Below are positions 63,033 through 64,000 of a DNA stretch of 64,000 nucleotides, piece by piece (positions within the stretch are counted from its first letter, which is position 1; every line of letters starts with the position of its first letter). The translations under genes were made by a program, and so were the position numbers. The notes beneath the pieces are model-generated. The model saw only the letters and a program-made list of their open reading frames with translations, was not told the origin of the DNA and searched no databases. Source of the DNA: Isochrysis galbana (Eukaryota > Haptophyta > Isochrysidales > Isochrysidaceae); contig CM030941.1 in NCBI GenBank assembly GCA_018136815.1, positions 403,528 to 467,527 on the forward strand, in the 5' to 3' direction.

Positions 63033-63986
63033 CTAGCGCTCCGATCCACGCTGGCGGTATGTCTCCGCTTCTTTCACGGAGAGCCACAGTTTGCGAACAT
63101 GGACAGCATACTTCTTCCATTCCGGGCGGTAGACGGGCTTGATGGCCGCCGCGGACCGCAGGCATTGCCTGGATGCTGGACGGCGCAGCCTCCAACGAAT
63201 GGATGGATACCGGCTGAAGAGAAAATATGCATAGGAGGGCACTCTCCTTGGCCTACCGCTGTCCTCATCAATCGGGTCGTGGGTGACGCGTCTAGGGACC
63301 GGCCTCTGCACGTTCAATGAAAGCGGATTATGGGGTGAGGTGTCCTGCGACTTGCTGCATATAGCGGACACGGCGCCACCCGCATCCGTATGCACTCTCT
63401 TCTCGTCGAACCTGTCAGCTCGCGCCAAACACGCATCCTGGAGCGAAGTGTCCTTCTTTGATGTGTAGGACCCGCACGAGATAAAGCTGCCATACTCACT
63501 CAAGATGATGCCGCTCGATAAGTCAACATTGCGGAACCGCGGAGAGGGTGTGCCTGGGCGTTGGTTGGGTTGAGAGGCGGCAGCCGACCGCATCAATTCC
63601 GCCCCCTCGTCGCTGGAAGGGCATACTGCCGGCGGCTGAGTTGAGGAGGCCACTACCGGTGGTTGAGCGGCGGGCGCGCCGCCAGACCCGTAGCCGGGCT
63701 CACGCCGCCCATTCTGACAAAGTCCGCCTGACTCGAGCTCACGCCCCCGGTCCATCGGGACATAAGGCGACGCGTTGGCCAAATCGGAGAGTGTGATCGG
63801 CTCGTCTGCCAGCTCAATAAAGGGTTGCGCGGCGCTCCGAGCGATTGATAAGCCTCCTCCGTTGGAGAGGGAAGCCCGACTTGTGAGACAGCTGAGTGGA
63901 GGAGCGGCCAGATGGTTGGGGGCATGGGCTCGAGGATTTGCCGTTGGCCAACTTTGTGGTCGGAGGAGTGGCGAGGCCAGTGCCAT
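63033..63986 (-). CDS. Hypothetical open frame at right edge
   Basis: A 317-codon minus-strand frame, uninterrupted, with no recognised domain. C-terminal AIKPVYRPEWKKYAVHVRKL, then WLSVKEAETYRQRG looks protein-like. The antisense frame 63012-63320 (FFHGEPQFANMDSILLPFRA) is an equally plausible alternative. It may be part of a mobile element or a gene continuing outside the window. Confidence 0.25.
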   Translation of the reverse strand: MALASPLLRPQSWPTANPRAHAPNHLAAPPLSCLTSRASLSNGGGLSIARSAAQPFIELADEPITLSDLANASPYVPMDRGRELESGGLCQNGRREPGYGSGGAPAAQPPVVASSTQPPAVCPSSDEGAELMRSAAASQPNQRPGTPSPRFRNVDLSSGIILSEYGSFISCGSYTSKKDTSLQDACLARADRFDEKRVHTDAGGAVSAICSKSQDTSPHNPLSLNVQRPVPRRVTHDPIDEDSGRPRRVPSYAYFLFSRYPSIRWRLRRPASRQCLRSAAAIKPVYRPEWKKYAVHVRKLWLSVKEAETYRQRGSER

Positions 63987-64000
63987 ATCCGCAATGCGCG

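Overview
The window is nuclear DNA from a GC-rich unicellular eukaryote, most likely a microalga and plausibly a haptophyte. This is inferred from compact genes with short GT-AG introns (one GC-AG), a high density of retroelements, and a eukaryotic gene set with an OSCA/TMEM63 channel and an Arp2/3 subunit. Three runs of exactly 100 N (4318-4417, 19418-19517, 38683-38782) are scaffold gaps.

Host genes, left to right: a phytanoyl-CoA dioxygenase-family gene (minus, runs off the left edge); ARPC2 of the Arp2/3 complex (plus, five exons); an ankyrin-repeat/protein-kinase/RBR-like zinc-finger gene (plus, ankyrin exons tandemly duplicated, an in-frame TAG before the second zinc domain); a gene joining an MLLE (PABC) domain to a PHAX RNA-binding domain (minus); a DHRS7B-like short-chain dehydrogenase (minus); a CacyBP/SIP orthologue (plus, intronless); an ALKBH1 orthologue (minus); a secreted or Golgi-type glycosyltransferase (plus, four exons); a small zinc-ribbon protein; an OSCA/TMEM63 mechanosensitive channel (minus, three exons); and a 2310-codon single-exon Sfi1-like protein with SAP-like repeats and an EF hand (minus).

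Between these lies a mobile landscape. The main item is an almost complete Ty3/Gypsy chromovirus on the minus strand (about 38.78-52.63 kb) with roughly 1.4-kb LTRs, gag, protease, RT, RNase H, integrase and a C-terminal chromodomain. Between gag and protease it carries a DNA methyltransferase domain of the short type found in phages and prophages. A second, decayed copy of the same methyltransferase region lies at 27.85-28.9 kb, beside ALKBH1. Gag and pol share one reading frame and are separated by one TAG codon. A 3' piece of the same element lies at 16.35-18.13 kb, interrupted by a second LTR-like repeat with an embedded tRNA-like promoter. There are also LINE fragments (endonuclease near 12.5 kb, RT tail near 33 kb), a 220-bp MITE with 8-bp target duplications, a chromodomain fragment, a DUF7869-like transposase-like fragment, and other dispersed repeats.

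Several frame breaks in the chromovirus pol coincide with single-base length differences, and its left LTR differs from the right one mainly by single-base deletions. Part of the apparent decay may therefore be consensus error in a repeat next to a gap. All functional calls rest on motif recognition by eye; no database search was run.
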